Positions 40,672 to 50,122 are shown, counted from the stretch's first letter. The stretch is 64,000 nucleotides of DNA from Alkaliphilus peptidifermentans DSM 18978 (GCF_900101495.1 NZ_FMUS01000022.1:23534-87533); one strand, 5' to 3'. Notes: generated from the sequence alone by a model not told the origin. Made by a program: numbers and translations.

Positions 40672-41674
40672 AATTACATTAGTACCTGGTGATGGGATTG
40701 GCCCAGAGGTATCATCTTCTGTAGTTAAAGTACTAAAGGCTGTTGATGCTGAAATAATTTGGGATGAAATTAACGGTGGAGAAACCGCCTTTAATAAAAC
40801 CGGTAAATATATTCCTGATGAGCTTTTAGATAGCATAGCCACCAATCGCGTTGCATTTAAGGGTCCCATAACAACTCCTGTAGGCAAGGGATTTAAGAGT
40901 ATTAATGTTACCCTACGACAAAAATATAATACCTATGCAAATGTTAGGCCCGTTAAGAGTATCCCTGGAGTTAAATCACCTTTTCATAATGTTGATTTGG
41001 TAATTATTCGAGAAAATACTGAGGATTTATACGCTGGTCTTGAACACATGATTACAGAGGGAGTAGCAGAATCAATTAAAGTTATAACTGAAAAGGCATC
41101 TACAAGAATTGCTGAATTCGCCTTTAAATATGCTGTAGCTAAAAAAAGAAAGAAGGTTACTGCTGTTCACAAGGCCAACATAATGAAGATCTCAGATGGA
41201 TTATTTCTGGACTGCGTAAGAAAAGTTTCTTTAAAATATCCAGAAATTAGTTATGAAGAAGTTATTGTTGATAATATGTGTATGCAGCTGGTTATGTACC
41301 CCGAGAGATATGATGTTTTAGTGTTGCCAAATCTTTATGGTGATATTATATCTGATCTTGCAGCTGGCTTGGTGGGCGGCTTAGGATTAGTTCCCGGTGC
41401 AAATATCGGTGACGATATTGCTATATTTGAAGCAGTACATGGTAGTGCCCCTGATATAGCAGGTAAAAACCTTGCAAACCCCACTGCCTGCATCTTATCA
41501 GCCGCCATGATGCTGGACTATTTAGGAAATTCTAATGCCGCCAATAAAATTAGACAAGGAGTTTTTAAAGTTATTGAAACTGGTAAAAATACAACTTCAG
41601 ATTTAGGAGGTAGCTCATCTACTTCAGAGATGACTGAAGCAATCTGCAAAGCTATAGAACAGTCTGAATTTTGA
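40664..41674 (+). CDS. NAD-dependent isocitrate/homoisocitrate dehydrogenase
   Basis: A 336-residue beta-decarboxylating dehydrogenase ([11 protein letters not shown] at the start; [51 protein letters not shown]). The HGSAPDIA motif fits NAD-type enzymes. It oxidises isocitrate to 2-oxoglutarate and completes a three-gene route to glutamate. A Ser/Asn substrate-loop comparison would separate isocitrate, homoisocitrate and isopropylmalate types. Operon context favours isocitrate. Confidence 0.88.
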   Translation: MNRITLVPGDGIGPEVSSSVVKVLKAVDAEIIWDEINGGETAFNKTGKYIPDELLDSIATNRVAFKGPITTPVGKGFKSINVTLRQKYNTYANVRPVKSIPGVKSPFHNVDLVIIRENTEDLYAGLEHMITEGVAESIKVITEKASTRIAEFAFKYAVAKKRKKVTAVHKANIMKISDGLFLDCVRKVSLKYPEISYEEVIVDNMCMQLVMYPERYDVLVLPNLYGDIISDLAAGLVGGLGLVPGANIGDDIAIFEAVHGSAPDIAGKNLANPTACILSAAMMLDYLGNSNAANKIRQGVFKVIETGKNTTSDLGGSSSTSEMTEAICKAIEQSEF

Positions 41675-41693
41675 TGACTTTGTCATCAACCTA

Positions 41694-41720
41694 GGGCCGA
41701 CAGAGTCGTCGGCCCCTACA
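41694..41720. repeat. REP-like palindrome and terminator
   Basis: GGGCCGAC-agagtc-GTCGGCCC followed by CTACA, a type of palindrome repeated in clostridial intergenic regions. It lies just after the dehydrogenase and a small TGATGAC/GTCATCA hairpin. It probably also acts as a 3' mRNA-protecting hairpin or weak terminator. The family call is from recollection of the pattern. Confidence 0.55.
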
Positions 41721-41744
41721 TATTTTTGACCTATATCTACGTCT

Positions 41745-41850
41745 CTCCAATTCTTAATTCTTAATTCTCAATTTTCAATTCTTTATTCTTAGTTCTTAAC
41801 TTTTTATTTTTGATTTGTTTATTTCATTCAACATTCAACATTCAACATTT
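41745..41850. repeat. Degenerate heptamer-type repeat block
   Basis: Runs of TTCTTAATT, TCAATTTTCAATTC and CATTCAACATTCAACATT, the same units as in the module B gap at 29033-29345. There is no gene inside. It resembles short tandem heptamer repeats found in intergenic regions of clostridia and cyanobacteria. Confidence 0.7.
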
Positions 41851-41892
41851 TAATATTGTGTTTTGATTCTCAACTCTTAACTATGAATTTTT

Positions 41893-43143
41893 TCATTTTG
41901 TAATTCTAATACTTTTGACTCTATTTTTATCAACCATCTCCACTGTAAAGCGAATACCGTCAACTTCAATTACTTCTCCAACCTTTGGCAATCTACCAAG
42001 CTCTCCAATTATGAATCCTCCAATTGAATCAAATTCTTCAGTTTCAATATTTATCTTAAGAAGTTCATTTACTAAACTGATTTTCACAATACCATCAGCT
42101 ATATATTCATTCTCATTTACTGCTTGTATTTCAATTTCATTTTCGTCGTATTCATCCTGTATTTCCCCCACTATTTCTTCTATCATATCCTCCATTGTAA
42201 CAATTCCTGCGGTACCACCATATTCGTCTAAAACAACTGCAATATGAATACGGTTTTTCTTCATTTCCTTAAAAACCTCACTTATTTTTTTAAATTCAAA
42301 GGTATAGCTAGGCTTTCTCATATAATTTTTTATATGGAATCCCTCATGGTTTTCTACAAAGAATAAGTCCTTTACATATAGCATTCCTACTATATTGTCT
42401 ATGCTTTCATCATAAACTGGATATCTAGAAAATTGCTCCTCTTTAAAATCGCCAATTATCTCTTCATAAGGTGTGTTTATATTAAAGGCCACTATGTCTG
42501 TTCGCTGAACCATAACATCTCGTATATTCATATCTCCAAACTCAAAAACATTATGAATCATTTGCTTCTCGTCAACCTCTAGTACTCCCTCTTCATGGCT
42601 TACATTGACCATTGTTTTTAATTCTTCTTCTGTAATAAATGGTCTATCTTTATCCAACTTTAATCCTAGCAAGCCAACTAATCCAGTAGTTATATATGTA
42701 AAAACTGTTACAACCGGCTTTAAAATAAATATAAGTAAAGACATTGGTTTTATTACCCTTAAGGATACACTTTCTGCCTTTTTAGCAGCATATGATTTTG
42801 GTGTTATTTCAGCAAATATTAAAACCAAAATTGTCATAATTGCAGTAGAAATTGCAACTCCTTTTCCTCCAAACCTTTCTACTGCCAATGATGTAGCCAA
42901 GGCTGATGCTCCAATATTAACAGCATTATTACCCACTAAAATTGTACTTAGCAGCTTTCCTGGCTTTTCCAGCAATCTATTGATTAACTCTGCTCCTTCC
43001 ACTTCCTCCTCCAGCATATGTCTGACTCTAATCTTACTTATTGACATCAAGGCTGTTTCTGAGGCAGAAAAAAAACCTGATAGTATTAGTAATATCAGTA
43101 AAATTATACTTCTCCAGATAAAGCTATAACTCAAAAGTCTCAC
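41893..43143 (-). CDS. CNNM/HlyC-type transporter-associated membrane protein
   Basis: A 416-residue member of the CNNM/CorC/HlyC group: a DUF21 membrane domain (residues 1-170; SGFFSASETALMSISKIRVR), two CBS domains (about 200-320: VMVQRTDIVAFNI..., HIAVVLDEYGGTAGIVTMED) and a C-terminal CorC_HlyC domain (VGEVIEVDGIRFTVEMVDKN). It probably exports or regulates Mg2+ or Co2+. The start is GTG at 43143; a TTG at 43134 is an alternative. It is encoded as a single gene opposite hom. Confidence 0.9.
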   Translation of the reverse strand: MRLLSYSFIWRSIILLILLILSGFFSASETALMSISKIRVRHMLEEEVEGAELINRLLEKPGKLLSTILVGNNAVNIGASALATSLAVERFGGKGVAISTAIMTILVLIFAEITPKSYAAKKAESVSLRVIKPMSLLIFILKPVVTVFTYITTGLVGLLGLKLDKDRPFITEEELKTMVNVSHEEGVLEVDEKQMIHNVFEFGDMNIRDVMVQRTDIVAFNINTPYEEIIGDFKEEQFSRYPVYDESIDNIVGMLYVKDLFFVENHEGFHIKNYMRKPSYTFEFKKISEVFKEMKKNRIHIAVVLDEYGGTAGIVTMEDMIEEIVGEIQDEYDENEIEIQAVNENEYIADGIVKISLVNELLKINIETEEFDSIGGFIIGELGRLPKVGEVIEVDGIRFTVEMVDKNRVKSIRITK

Positions 43144-43206
43144 CCTACCTTCTGCCTGCTTTTACATTATTTCTTATATATAGTATAGCTTTAATTAACT
43201 AAATTA

Positions 43207-43233
43207 TTAGATGGTTTTCTATTAACCATCTAA
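43207..43233. promoter_or_regulatory. Inverted repeat in the hom upstream region
   Basis: TTAGATGGTT/AACCATCTAA, a perfect 10-bp repeat with a 7-nt loop, in the 235-base gap between the divergent CNNM and hom genes. No T run follows on either strand. It could serve as an operator or an mRNA hairpin. Confidence 0.45.
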
Positions 43234-43321
43234 CGCCTTATAAATCCTAAACCATTTTAGATTTTTTATAGAACAAAATTAATTATGTTTTTTCCATAAA
43301 AACACTTGTGTTTTACTGGCG

Positions 43322-43335
43322 TATTGTATACAATA
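43322..43335. promoter_or_regulatory. Perfect palindrome upstream of hom
   Basis: TATTGTATACAATA is a perfect 14-bp palindrome of the type bound by GntR-family regulators. It lies 44 bases before the hom start codon, close to the probable promoter. A second palindrome (AAAACAC-TT-GTGTTTT, 43299-43314) lies just upstream of it. Confidence 0.5.
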
Positions 43336-43378
43336 TGTTTTATAGTTTCTCTTAATTATTATATGGAGGTAGATAAAA

Positions 43379-44656
43379 ATGAATAAAGTAAAAATCGGAT
43401 TGATGGGCTTAGGTAATATTGGTAGAGGCGTATGGAAAATATTTGAGTTTAATAAGCTAGATATTGAAAAATCAACTGGCTATAGCTTTGAGATTTCTAA
43501 GGTTTTAGTTAAGGATTTAAAGAAACAAAGAGAATTAGATATACCTGTTCATCTGTTAACCACTGACCCACTTGATATATTAAATGATAAAGATATTGAA
43601 ATTGTTGTGGAATTGATAGGTGGTATAGAACCAGCCAAGGATTATATCCTTAAAGCAATCCGAAATAAAAAGCATGTGGTTACAGCAAATAAAGCTGTTA
43701 TAGCAAGTCATGGGAATGAGTTAATTGAAGCAGCTATTCAAGAGAAGGTTTACCTTCAATTTGAAGGAAGCGTTGCTGGAGGCATACCAATACTGGATAG
43801 TATAAAGGATAGTCTTACTGCTAATAAGATAGATGAAATTATGGGAATTGTTAATGGTACCACCAACTATATATTGTCCAAAATGACAAATGAATCAACT
43901 GATTTTTTTAGTGCATTGAAGGAAGCTCAAGGTAAAGGCTATGCAGAGGCCGATCCCACCTCTGATGTTGAAGGCTACGATGCATCTTATAAATTATCAA
44001 TCCTATCATCATTGGCATTTGGAACACAACTTCCCGTAAGTGCTATATATCGTGAAGGTATAACGAAAATTACACCTATCGATATTGAATATGCTAGAGA
44101 GCTTGGCTATGTTATTAAGCTGTTGGCAATTGGAAAACAGAAAAAAGACTGTGTTGAGCTTAGGGTACATCCTACATTAATTCCCGTCTCACACCCTCTA
44201 GCTACTATACAAGATGCCTTTAATGGTATATTTATTAGAGGCAATGCTGTAGGCGATTTAATGTATTATGGAAAGGGAGCTGGCGATTTGCCAACTGGTA
44301 GTGCTGTAGTTGGTAATATCATTTCTATAATAAAGAAAAAACAATGCAGCTATATTCCTGATTTTAAAGTTAATAATGCAATTGAAATTCAATCAATGGA
44401 TTCAACTATCTGTGAGTATTATGTGCGAATTATGGTTAAAGATATTCCTGGAGTCCTTGGACGAATTGCTACAGAATTTGGTAAAGGTAATGTGAGCTTG
44501 TCTTCTGTAATACAAAAGGGCGAGGGAGAGCCACAGGTTTCTCTTGTTTTTGTAACTCACTTAACTAATGAATTAAACGTCCAAAACTCGCTAATGGAAA
44601 TTCTTAAAATAAATGAAGTAATAGAAATAGCAAATGTTATCAGAGTAGAAAAATAG
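43379..44656 (+). CDS. hom: Homoserine dehydrogenase
   Basis: A 425-residue enzyme: NAD(P)-binding domain (IGLMGLGNIGRGVWKIF), catalytic domain (GTTNYILSKM; KGYAEADPTSDVEGYDASYK; Lys of the SVA-type region) and a C-terminal ACT domain (about 350-425: DIPGVLGRIATEFGKGNVSL) for feedback control by threonine. It reduces aspartate semialdehyde to homoserine in threonine and methionine synthesis. TGGAGG precedes the ATG. No threonine synthase or kinase gene is adjacent. Confidence 0.95.
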   Translation: MNKVKIGLMGLGNIGRGVWKIFEFNKLDIEKSTGYSFEISKVLVKDLKKQRELDIPVHLLTTDPLDILNDKDIEIVVELIGGIEPAKDYILKAIRNKKHVVTANKAVIASHGNELIEAAIQEKVYLQFEGSVAGGIPILDSIKDSLTANKIDEIMGIVNGTTNYILSKMTNESTDFFSALKEAQGKGYAEADPTSDVEGYDASYKLSILSSLAFGTQLPVSAIYREGITKITPIDIEYARELGYVIKLLAIGKQKKDCVELRVHPTLIPVSHPLATIQDAFNGIFIRGNAVGDLMYYGKGAGDLPTGSAVVGNIISIIKKKQCSYIPDFKVNNAIEIQSMDSTICEYYVRIMVKDIPGVLGRIATEFGKGNVSLSSVIQKGEGEPQVSLVFVTHLTNELNVQNSLMEILKINEVIEIANVIRVEK

Positions 44657-44736
44657 TTATTTTTTTCCAAACGATTGAAGCCTTGTTGAATGGGTATGTA
44701 TATATCACATTGATTTTATAGCAAGGAGTGATTCTT

Positions 44737-45612
44737 TTGAAGCCCTTCGAATTACCTATAACAACAAAAATTGGTAGTGTCCATTTACAGGTCTCCAATA
44801 TGGAAGCTTCCCTAAGATTCTATAGTCAACTCTTAGGCTTTAGGATAATAGAAATAAAAGAATCTTTTGTTTTTTTATCCTCAAACGGTAGCTATCCAAG
44901 TCAAATTACCTTATCAATAATAGATAACTCTACTGACAAACCTTATAAAACAACAGGTCTCTATCATCTTGGAATAAGATTACCAAGTAGAAAGGAGCTT
45001 GCCATAACCCTTAAGCGGTTACTTGAATTCAGATGGCAGCTATGTGGATTGTCTGACCACACTGTTTCCGAAGCTATTTATTTATCGGATCCAGATGATA
45101 ATGGAATAGAGTTATATGTAGATCGCACAGATGATGTTTGGAATAGTACAGTTGATATGACAACCACCTGCATGAATCCTAGAGGGCTATTAGAAGAAAT
45201 CGAAGATAAAAATGAATATACATGGCAGGGAATACATCCTGAAGCTGATATAGGTCATATTCATTTACAAGTATCAGACCTTAATAAGGCAGCAGCTTTT
45301 TACCACAACCTATTGGGATTTAAGATTACTTGGCGTGAGTCTCAAGGAGCTTTGTTTTTAGCTGCTGGTTCTTATCATCACCATATAGCACTGAATACCT
45401 GGAGTAGTAAAAACGCCTCCTCTCCACCTTCTAACAGCGTTGGACTTCTATCTTACTCATTTTTTTTAGATACTGAAAAATCTTTAAATAAATTAATAAA
45501 TCACTTAAAGATTTCCAATTATGCCTATGATCTCTTTTCTACAAATAATGAAGAAGGATTGAGCTTAGATGATCCAGATGGAATAATGATTAACTTTATA
45601 GTAAACAAATAA
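44737..45612 (+). CDS. Two-domain VOC/glyoxalase superfamily protein (CatE-like)
   Basis: A 291-residue protein with two vicinal-oxygen-chelate domains: residues 10-125 (GSVHLQVSNMEASLRFYSQL ... DDNGIELYVDR) and 168-290 (GHIHLQVSDLNKAAAFYHNL ... DDPDGIMINFIV). His (VHLQV, IHLQV) and Glu/His at repeat ends give metal sites typical of extradiol dioxygenase-like enzymes such as CatE. The TTG at 44737 follows AAGGAG. Function could be ring cleavage, glyoxalase or resistance; the anaerobic host argues against oxygenase use. Confidence 0.8.
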   Translation: MKPFELPITTKIGSVHLQVSNMEASLRFYSQLLGFRIIEIKESFVFLSSNGSYPSQITLSIIDNSTDKPYKTTGLYHLGIRLPSRKELAITLKRLLEFRWQLCGLSDHTVSEAIYLSDPDDNGIELYVDRTDDVWNSTVDMTTTCMNPRGLLEEIEDKNEYTWQGIHPEADIGHIHLQVSDLNKAAAFYHNLLGFKITWRESQGALFLAAGSYHHHIALNTWSSKNASSPPSNSVGLLSYSFFLDTEKSLNKLINHLKISNYAYDLFSTNNEEGLSLDDPDGIMINFIVNK

Positions 45613-45640
45613 AAAATCCACCAAACCAGTGGATTTTTTA
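45612..45640. terminator. Bidirectional terminator between the VOC and YbjQ genes
   Basis: AAAAATCCAC/GTGGATTTTTT with a 7-nt loop, with T runs on both strands, between the convergent VOC and YbjQ-family genes. Confidence 0.85.
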
Positions 45641-45650
45641 CTTGTCTTTT

Positions 45651-45971
45651 TTACTTATCTTTAAGTTTAACAGCTGTTCCATATGCTAATATTTCTGCAG
45701 CTCCCTGCATAACTGCAGAGGTTGAAAATCTGACATTAATTACGGCATCTGCACCTAGCTTCTGTGCTTCCTTACTCATCATTTCAAGGGCTGCGTCCCT
45801 GGCCTCATTCAGCATTTGAGTATATTCCGAAAGTTCGCCTCCAACAATATGACGTAGACCTGCCATAATGTCCTTTCCTATATGCTTAGCTCTAATTGTA
45901 CTTCCCTTTACTAGTCCTAACACTTCTGTTACTTCTCTGCCGGGTATTTCTAAAGTATTAATAATAATCAT
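45651..45971 (-). CDS. YbjQ family (UPF0145) heavy-metal-binding domain protein
   Basis: A 106-residue YbjQ-type protein. It shows IPGREVTEVLGLVKGSTIRA, ARDAALEMMSKEAQKLGADA, VINVRFSTSAVMQGAAEILA and a basic end. It forms pentamers in solved structures; function is unknown. The ATG at 45971 follows GGGGAGG. Confidence 0.88.
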   Translation of the reverse strand: MIIINTLEIPGREVTEVLGLVKGSTIRAKHIGKDIMAGLRHIVGGELSEYTQMLNEARDAALEMMSKEAQKLGADAVINVRFSTSAVMQGAAEILAYGTAVKLKDK

Positions 45972-46003
45972 ATTCAAACCTCCCCTTTAAATTATATATT
46001 TTA

Positions 46004-46615
46004 TTAAAGATACTGATAGTATACCCATAGTCCAACTATAATTGTTATAAAACCAGCAGAAATGCTTAAAATGCCACTCAGTATAGGTCTCTTATCATTT
46101 TTCTTCCGAAACAAATCCACTAAGTCATATATTATATCTTCAAAATGTGGAATGCTGGTAATTTTCTTAAAAGAGATGCTTTTTCCATTAGTAAAAATAG
46201 AATCATCAATTTGTATTGTAGCCTTTATATCTTCTAGCACATATTGCTTGCTAGCATTTTTATCATCTTTATTATATTCAATTCTGTATCTTTCTAAAAC
46301 AGATTCTAGTGAATCCATTATATATTCCTCATCAATACCTTTAATACTTAGTTTTTTTGTTGTTACACTGTTATATATTCCATAAACATAAGCTATTAAT
46401 ACCGCCATCATAAACCATGTAAGTACTGACGCAAATCCATAATTTTGCATTTCTTCTATAATGAATCTTTCTCTTATAAAAAAATACAAGGGTAATATAG
46501 ACATAATTAAGTTGAAAATAATAGATTCACTATAATGATCCTGCGAAACCAGCTTACGTACACCACTATAGATTAAAAATAAAGCTAACATAGCCACAAT
46601 AATTAGAATTTCGAT
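46004..46615 (-). CDS. Membrane protein of unknown function with probable rare start
   Basis: A protein of about 203 residues with hydrophobic segments near the N-terminus and C-terminus. The usual starts (GTG at 46597 or ATG at 46591) lack a ribosome-binding site and cut the first membrane helix. Starting at ATC, 46615, gives AAGGGGG with 8-base spacing and completes the helix (EILIIVAMLALFLIYSGV). I therefore propose an ATC (or ATT) start. It follows pxpC closely; whether it belongs to the pyroglutamate operon is open. Confidence 0.6.
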   Translation of the reverse strand: MEILIIVAMLALFLIYSGVRKLVSQDHYSESIIFNLIMSILPLYFFIRERFIIEEMQNYGFASVLTWFMMAVLIAYVYGIYNSVTTKKLSIKGIDEEYIMDSLESVLERYRIEYNKDDKNASKQYVLEDIKATIQIDDSIFTNGKSISFKKITSIPHFEDIIYDLVDLFRKKNDKRPILSGILSISAGFITIIVGLWVYYQYL

Positions 46616-46628
46616 TTCTGATTCCCCC

Positions 46629-47654
46629 TTACAATATTTCTTCCACCATCACCCTATATTCTACTCCATTTATTTTTATTTTGTAAATCTTAATTTTCTC
46701 AGCTTTATTATAATTTTTTTGTAATTCTTCCTTAATTTTGTTCACTCTGTTTTCTTCCTCTATTACTAATTTCTGAGCTTCCTCCACAGAAACACTTTCA
46801 AAGTTGATTTTATCTCCAGGCTTCATTTGTGCAAGCAGCGGGATATCTACTGATATAACATTGGCAATTTTTGCATATCCTCCAGTAGCCTGTCTATCTG
46901 CCATCATTATAATTGGTTTTCCTTCTCCTGGAACCTGTATAGCTCCTAAATTTATTCCCCCGGAAATAATATCTGCACCATCAATATGTTGAAGCTCCGG
47001 GCCTTCTAACCTATATCCCATTCGATCACATTGTGTAGTTAACTCATAGCTTTCCTTCAGAAGTACCTCATATGCTTTTGGGGTAAACATAGACTCCTCT
47101 GTTCCTATGATTATTCTTACTGTTCTAGCTTTATAACTTGGTATATATTTCGACGAAATAATTCTTTTAGAATACATTTCAATAGGATTTTTTAGATAAA
47201 TGACATCGCCTTCAATTAGTCTCCTGCCTTTAAAGCCTCCAATTTTACCCTTCAAAAAAGTTGATACACTCCCCATCACTGGATCTACCTTGAAGCCTCC
47301 TGCAACAGCCAGATAAGCCCTACAACCAGACTTTAGTCCTTTAAATTTCAACACATCTCCCTGTCTCACTAAATGAGTCTGATACATTTCAATAGGTTTA
47401 TTATTAATATTTGGTGATAAGTCTCCACCTGTAATTGAAATAACCGAAGTACAATTAAAGGTTATTTCTGGGCCCATCATTGTTATTTCTAAGGCTCCTT
47501 CATTTCTATCATTTCCAACCAATAAATTAGCCAGCTGAAACGAGTACTTATCCATAGCACCCGCAACTGGTATGCCAAATTGTTGATATCCTTCACGGCC
47601 TAAATCTTGAAGGGTGGTTAGTAATCCTGGTTTATTTATTTTAATTGAGTCCAC
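46629..47654 (-). CDS. pxpC: 5-oxoprolinase subunit C (PxpC, biotin-dependent carboxyltransferase-like)
   Basis: A 341-residue PxpC/KipA-family protein (PGLLTTLQDLGREGYQQFGI, GAMDKYSFQLANLLVGNDR, GEGKPIIMMADRQATGGYAK). With PxpA and PxpB it hydrolyses 5-oxoproline using ATP. The last 18 residues (YKIKINGVEYRVMVEEIL) match the start of a biotinyl carrier domain but stop short of the biotin-lysine, so the tail is a truncated or vestigial domain. It directly follows pxpB (TAG-GTG). Confidence 0.9.
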   Translation of the reverse strand: MDSIKINKPGLLTTLQDLGREGYQQFGIPVAGAMDKYSFQLANLLVGNDRNEGALEITMMGPEITFNCTSVISITGGDLSPNINNKPIEMYQTHLVRQGDVLKFKGLKSGCRAYLAVAGGFKVDPVMGSVSTFLKGKIGGFKGRRLIEGDVIYLKNPIEMYSKRIISSKYIPSYKARTVRIIIGTEESMFTPKAYEVLLKESYELTTQCDRMGYRLEGPELQHIDGADIISGGINLGAIQVPGEGKPIIMMADRQATGGYAKIANVISVDIPLLAQMKPGDKINFESVSVEEAQKLVIEEENRVNKIKEELQKNYNKAEKIKIYKIKINGVEYRVMVEEIL

Positions 47655-48392
47655 CTAATCACTTCCCTTCATTGTACACTTAACCTGATATAAACCGTCT
47701 TCAATCTCTCTTTCAATTTTTAAATAATCATTCATATTTATAGGTTCAAACTTTATATATTGACCTGCCTTCAAAAGGACATATGGCTCAGTTTCTGGAT
47801 TAAAGATCTTTAATGGAGTACGTCCAATAATCTGCCATCCTCCAGGGCTTTCAATAGGATATACTCCAGTTTGATTGCCAGCAATACCTACTGATCCTGT
47901 CAAAATCTTCTCCCGTGGTATTTTAAGCCTAGGTGTAGCAATTCTTTCAGACATTCCTCCAAGATAAGGAAAGCCTGGAGTAAAGCCAATCATATAAATT
48001 AAATAATTGGTGGTGGAGTGTATAGTAATCACTTCTTCAATGGAAAGACCACAGTGATCAGATACATTCTTCAAATCCGGACCAAAATCGCCACCATATA
48101 CTACTGGTATATGAACAACATCAGGCGGCGGTAAAATAATGCCTCCAGATTTTTTCTCTAGTTCCTTCAGCTTATTTATCATGGTGGAATAATTTATCTT
48201 TAGTGGATTATACATGAGTAGTACTGAAGTATAAGCAGGTATTAGTTCAGTAATCTCACTAAAATAATCCTGCTCCATATATAATAAATGTGTAAAGCTT
48301 CTAATTTTATTATTTATATCTACATTGATTTCATTTCCAAAAACTATAAGAACTCCATTATCACCCGATGGGACATATTTTAATTTCTCCAC
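47655..48392 (-). CDS. pxpB: 5-oxoprolinase subunit B (PxpB/KipI family)
   Basis: A 245-residue PxpB/KipI protein, carboxyltransferase domain 1 (FTPGFPYLGGMSERIATPRL, GSVGIAGNQTGVYPIESPGG, GRTPLKIFNP). It forms the PxpBC complex that phosphorylates and decyclises 5-oxoproline with PxpA. GGAGGACTTAAGGTGGAG precedes the ATG. Gene order pxpA-pxpB-pxpC is collinear with transcription. Confidence 0.92.
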   Translation of the reverse strand: MEKLKYVPSGDNGVLIVFGNEINVDINNKIRSFTHLLYMEQDYFSEITELIPAYTSVLLMYNPLKINYSTMINKLKELEKKSGGIILPPPDVVHIPVVYGGDFGPDLKNVSDHCGLSIEEVITIHSTTNYLIYMIGFTPGFPYLGGMSERIATPRLKIPREKILTGSVGIAGNQTGVYPIESPGGWQIIGRTPLKIFNPETEPYVLLKAGQYIKFEPINMNDYLKIEREIEDGLYQVKCTMKGSD

Positions 48393-48403
48393 CTTAAGTC
48401 CTC

Positions 48404-49171
48404 CTATAGTTTATTGCTCAAAGCTTTAATATTTATCTCTTCTGCTTTTAATGTACAGCTTATCTTTTCAGCAAAATCCAGGGCGATTTTATTGTCTCCG
48501 TGTATGCATACAGTGTCTGCATTAATCAATATTTCTTTTCCCTCAATAGAATTGACCTTGCCCTCTTTAATCATTTTTATAACCCTACTGATACATTCAT
48601 TTACGTCATGAATAACTGCTCCATTATTACCTCTGTTCACCAATGTACCATCATTATTATAGGCTCTATCAGCAAAAACTTCATTTCCACTTTTTAAGCC
48701 TACATCCTTTGCAGCCTTAATTAGCTCCGAATTAGCAAGCCCAATTAATATAAGCTGAGGATTAACCATATATACTGCCTCTGCAATAGCTCGAGCTAAT
48801 TTATAATCTGTAGCTGCCATGTTATACAGGGCACCATGGGGCTTTACATGCTTTAATTCTCCTCCATGGGCTTTAACGAACCCATCCAGGGCACCCACCT
48901 GATATATTACGTATGACCTTGCCTCTTTATCAGAAATTGACATATTCCTTCTACCAAACCCCATTAGGTCAGGTAAGGATGGATGAGCACCAATTGCAAC
49001 TCTATTATCTAGTGCCAGCTTCACAGTTTTATCCATTACAACTGGGTCTCCTGCGTGATATCCACAGGCTATATTTACAGATGTAACAAATCCTAATACC
49101 TCTTCATCGTTGCCAATGGTATAATTACCAAAGCTTTCCCCCAAATCGCAATTCAAATCTATAGAAAGCAT
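48404..49171 (-). CDS. pxpA: 5-oxoprolinase subunit A (PxpA, LamB/YcsF family)
   Basis: A 255-residue LamB/YcsF protein: [20 protein letters not shown] at the N-terminus, [55 protein letters not shown]. The metal-binding Asp/His residues of the polysaccharide deacetylase-like fold are present. It supplies the hydrolysis step of the 5-oxoprolinase complex. It is 57 bases downstream of the D-glutamate cyclase gene, in one operon. Confidence 0.94.
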   Translation of the reverse strand: MLSIDLNCDLGESFGNYTIGNDEEVLGFVTSVNIACGYHAGDPVVMDKTVKLALDNRVAIGAHPSLPDLMGFGRRNMSISDKEARSYVIYQVGALDGFVKAHGGELKHVKPHGALYNMAATDYKLARAIAEAVYMVNPQLILIGLANSELIKAAKDVGLKSGNEVFADRAYNNDGTLVNRGNNGAVIHDVNECISRVIKMIKEGKVNSIEGKEILINADTVCIHGDNKIALDFAEKISCTLKAEEINIKALSNKL

Positions 49172-49228
49172 GTAATCACTCCTTTCTCAAGATAAATACA
49201 GCTTAATCTATATCTCAATACCTAATAC

Positions 49229-50122
49229 CTAGCATACTTCCTTTTCAGCATCCTTCAGAGCATCTTCAACTACCCCTTTGATATTTTCAAGTATCTTTAA
49301 ATTAATATCTAAACTCAAACCGTCTACAGTCATTTCCTTTCTTTTACTGCAGCCGTCTACTCCACCAGCTTTAAGCATAGCTTCTAACATTTCCACCTCA
49401 TGGGAAATTTCATGCAAAAGCATTTCTCCAGATAATATTGACAAACCAGCTCCAATACCATGACCACCCCAGTTGGAAACTCCAGCAACAATTAAATAGT
49501 CTGAAGACGTAACAGCACAAATTCTGTCTCCATTTAATATCTTTTTCTGAAGCAGCGATGTTATTTTTCCCATACCCATCTCGTTTCCACCATCACCTAC
49601 AGCTATAGTCTTAATTCCCTTTTGGGCAGCACATTTAAATAATGGATCAGTATTAGGGACAAAAGAGCTTAAATCTTCACCCCTCATTGAATAGCATCTT
49701 CCATCCCTTGCTCTACCAGGTCTTTCTATTGCAACTACAAGGGAGGGGTTATATAGCTCTATTATTTGACTGCAGAATTCCTCAGTATTTTCAGATGGTA
49801 CTACTTCGATATCTACATTTATATTAAGGACTTTGCTACAACCAGCTACTAATTCTTTAGAGTAGTCATCGGTTATTATTAAAACCTCCTTGCCTAACTG
49901 TAATAAAGTATTAGCTAAGGATACAGCACCCATAGGTCCATCTGTTTCTCCTGTCATTGTGGCCTTAATGCAAAATCCAGTTACAATCATCACCTTACTG
50001 CTATTAAATAATTCCATCACAGCCAGCTTCAGATCGCCCCGTTGAATCATATCACCAAGTCCTCTTTGACCTATATCTTCGCCTACTATATTTTCTATCA
50101 TTTCAAAATACTTATCCTTCAT
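49229..50122 (-). CDS. DUF4392 protein, probable D-glutamate cyclase
   Basis: A 297-residue DUF4392 protein: MIVTGFCIKATMTGETDGPM, VAIERPGRARDGRCYSMRGE, AVGDGGNEMGMGKITSLLQK. This domain forms the catalytic part of mammalian D-glutamate cyclase, which converts D-glutamate to 5-oxo-D-proline. The start overlaps the DUF1445 gene end (ATGA). Placement next to PxpABC supports action in glutamate/5-oxoproline turnover. Confidence 0.86.
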   Translation of the reverse strand: MKDKYFEMIENIVGEDIGQRGLGDMIQRGDLKLAVMELFNSSKVMIVTGFCIKATMTGETDGPMGAVSLANTLLQLGKEVLIITDDYSKELVAGCSKVLNINVDIEVVPSENTEEFCSQIIELYNPSLVVAIERPGRARDGRCYSMRGEDLSSFVPNTDPLFKCAAQKGIKTIAVGDGGNEMGMGKITSLLQKKILNGDRICAVTSSDYLIVAGVSNWGGHGIGAGLSILSGEMLLHEISHEVEMLEAMLKAGGVDGCSKRKEMTVDGLSLDINLKILENIKGVVEDALKDAEKEVC

